From NORP309 sp964352735 (GTDB lineage Bacteria > Pseudomonadota > Gammaproteobacteria > Xanthomonadales > Marinicellaceae), in assembly GCA_964352735.1 (NCBI GenBank), contig CAYGTC010000012.1:18933-82932 (forward strand): DNA of 64,000 nucleotides, written 5' to 3'. The first letter of the stretch is position 1; each line of letters opens with the position of its first letter. Of this stretch, positions 63,852 through 64,000 are shown in pieces. The translations under genes and the position numbers were made by a program. The notes under the pieces were generated by a model. That model saw only the letters and a list, made by a program, of their open reading frames with translations, was not told the DNA's origin and did no database searches.

Positions 63852-64000
63852 AGGCTCACCTGTGAAATTGAGTTAATTTATAATAAACGATAATATTCGT
63901 ATTTTCAATACCCTGTGAGATATTACTAGTCTGGGTAGGTAATACATTAACATGGCTATGCATGAAACTCCTGTTTCATATTGTTTTTGCTGTTTTTATT

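Noticed and set aside
1..64000. tRNA, rRNA, insertion sequence or prophage genes
   Set aside because: I scanned for T-loop-like motifs, transposase-like ORFs and phage genes and found none I could support; a covariance-model search was not possible.

Overview
The window is about 64 kb of AT-rich, densely coding DNA whose housekeeping gene order (rpoE-rseA-rseC-mucD-lepA-lepB-rnc-era-recO; acpP-fabF-pabB-pabC-mltG-tmk-holB-pilZ; leuS-lptE-holA) is that of a gammaproteobacterial chromosome. The low GC, the many long secreted multidomain proteins and a C-terminal I-F-x-x-G/S-F-E/D signature suggest a marine, Marinicella-like lineage. That placement is an inference from gene content, because no 16S gene or other marker was compared. 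I saw no tRNA, rRNA, CRISPR array, insertion sequence or prophage.

Layout. 1-1458: the 3' end of ftsY and an overlapping secreted expansin. 1491-1744: a repeat element between convergent genes. 1741-5417 (minus): an ECF sigma factor, a zinc-finger anti-sigma factor and a membrane-tethered TPR-CHAT protease-like protein. Divergent from it, 5656-9243 is a large secreted protein with a rhamnogalacturonan-lyase-like N-terminus. The divergent intergenic region carries two mirror-image copies of one promoter motif with identical 15-nt spacing. 9729-12368: a secreted FG-GAP/UnbV protein. 12477-14514: an ORF remnant and a TPR-GGDEF protein. 14744-16529 (minus): a GNAT acetyltransferase, a borosin-type peptide N-methyltransferase and an unlisted 59-aa ORF that looks like its split precursor peptide, a probable RiPP locus. 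16617-28630 (minus): a giant SdrD-B-repeat protein translationally coupled to a C25 (gingipain-type) peptidase.

29202-36494: an aspartate aminotransferase, uvrB, and the leuS-lptE-holA operon. 36890-37864: a membrane GGDEF protein. 38013-46795 (minus): the sigma-E envelope-stress operon (rpoE, rseA, rseC, mucD, with no rseB), then lepA, lepB, a DUF4845 gene, rnc, era and recO. 47060-57017 (minus): acpP, fabF, folate genes, mltG, tmk, holB, pilZ, a small unknown protein and a GGDEF-EAL protein. 57203-63851 (minus): a DUF4124 protein, rlmD, a YdbL-like lipoprotein, and a secreted M14 carboxypeptidase coupled to a helical-repeat exported protein.

The accessory parts with most potential novelty are the borosin locus (14744-16529) and the ECF/anti-sigma/CHAT module with its duplicated divergent promoter (1741-9243).
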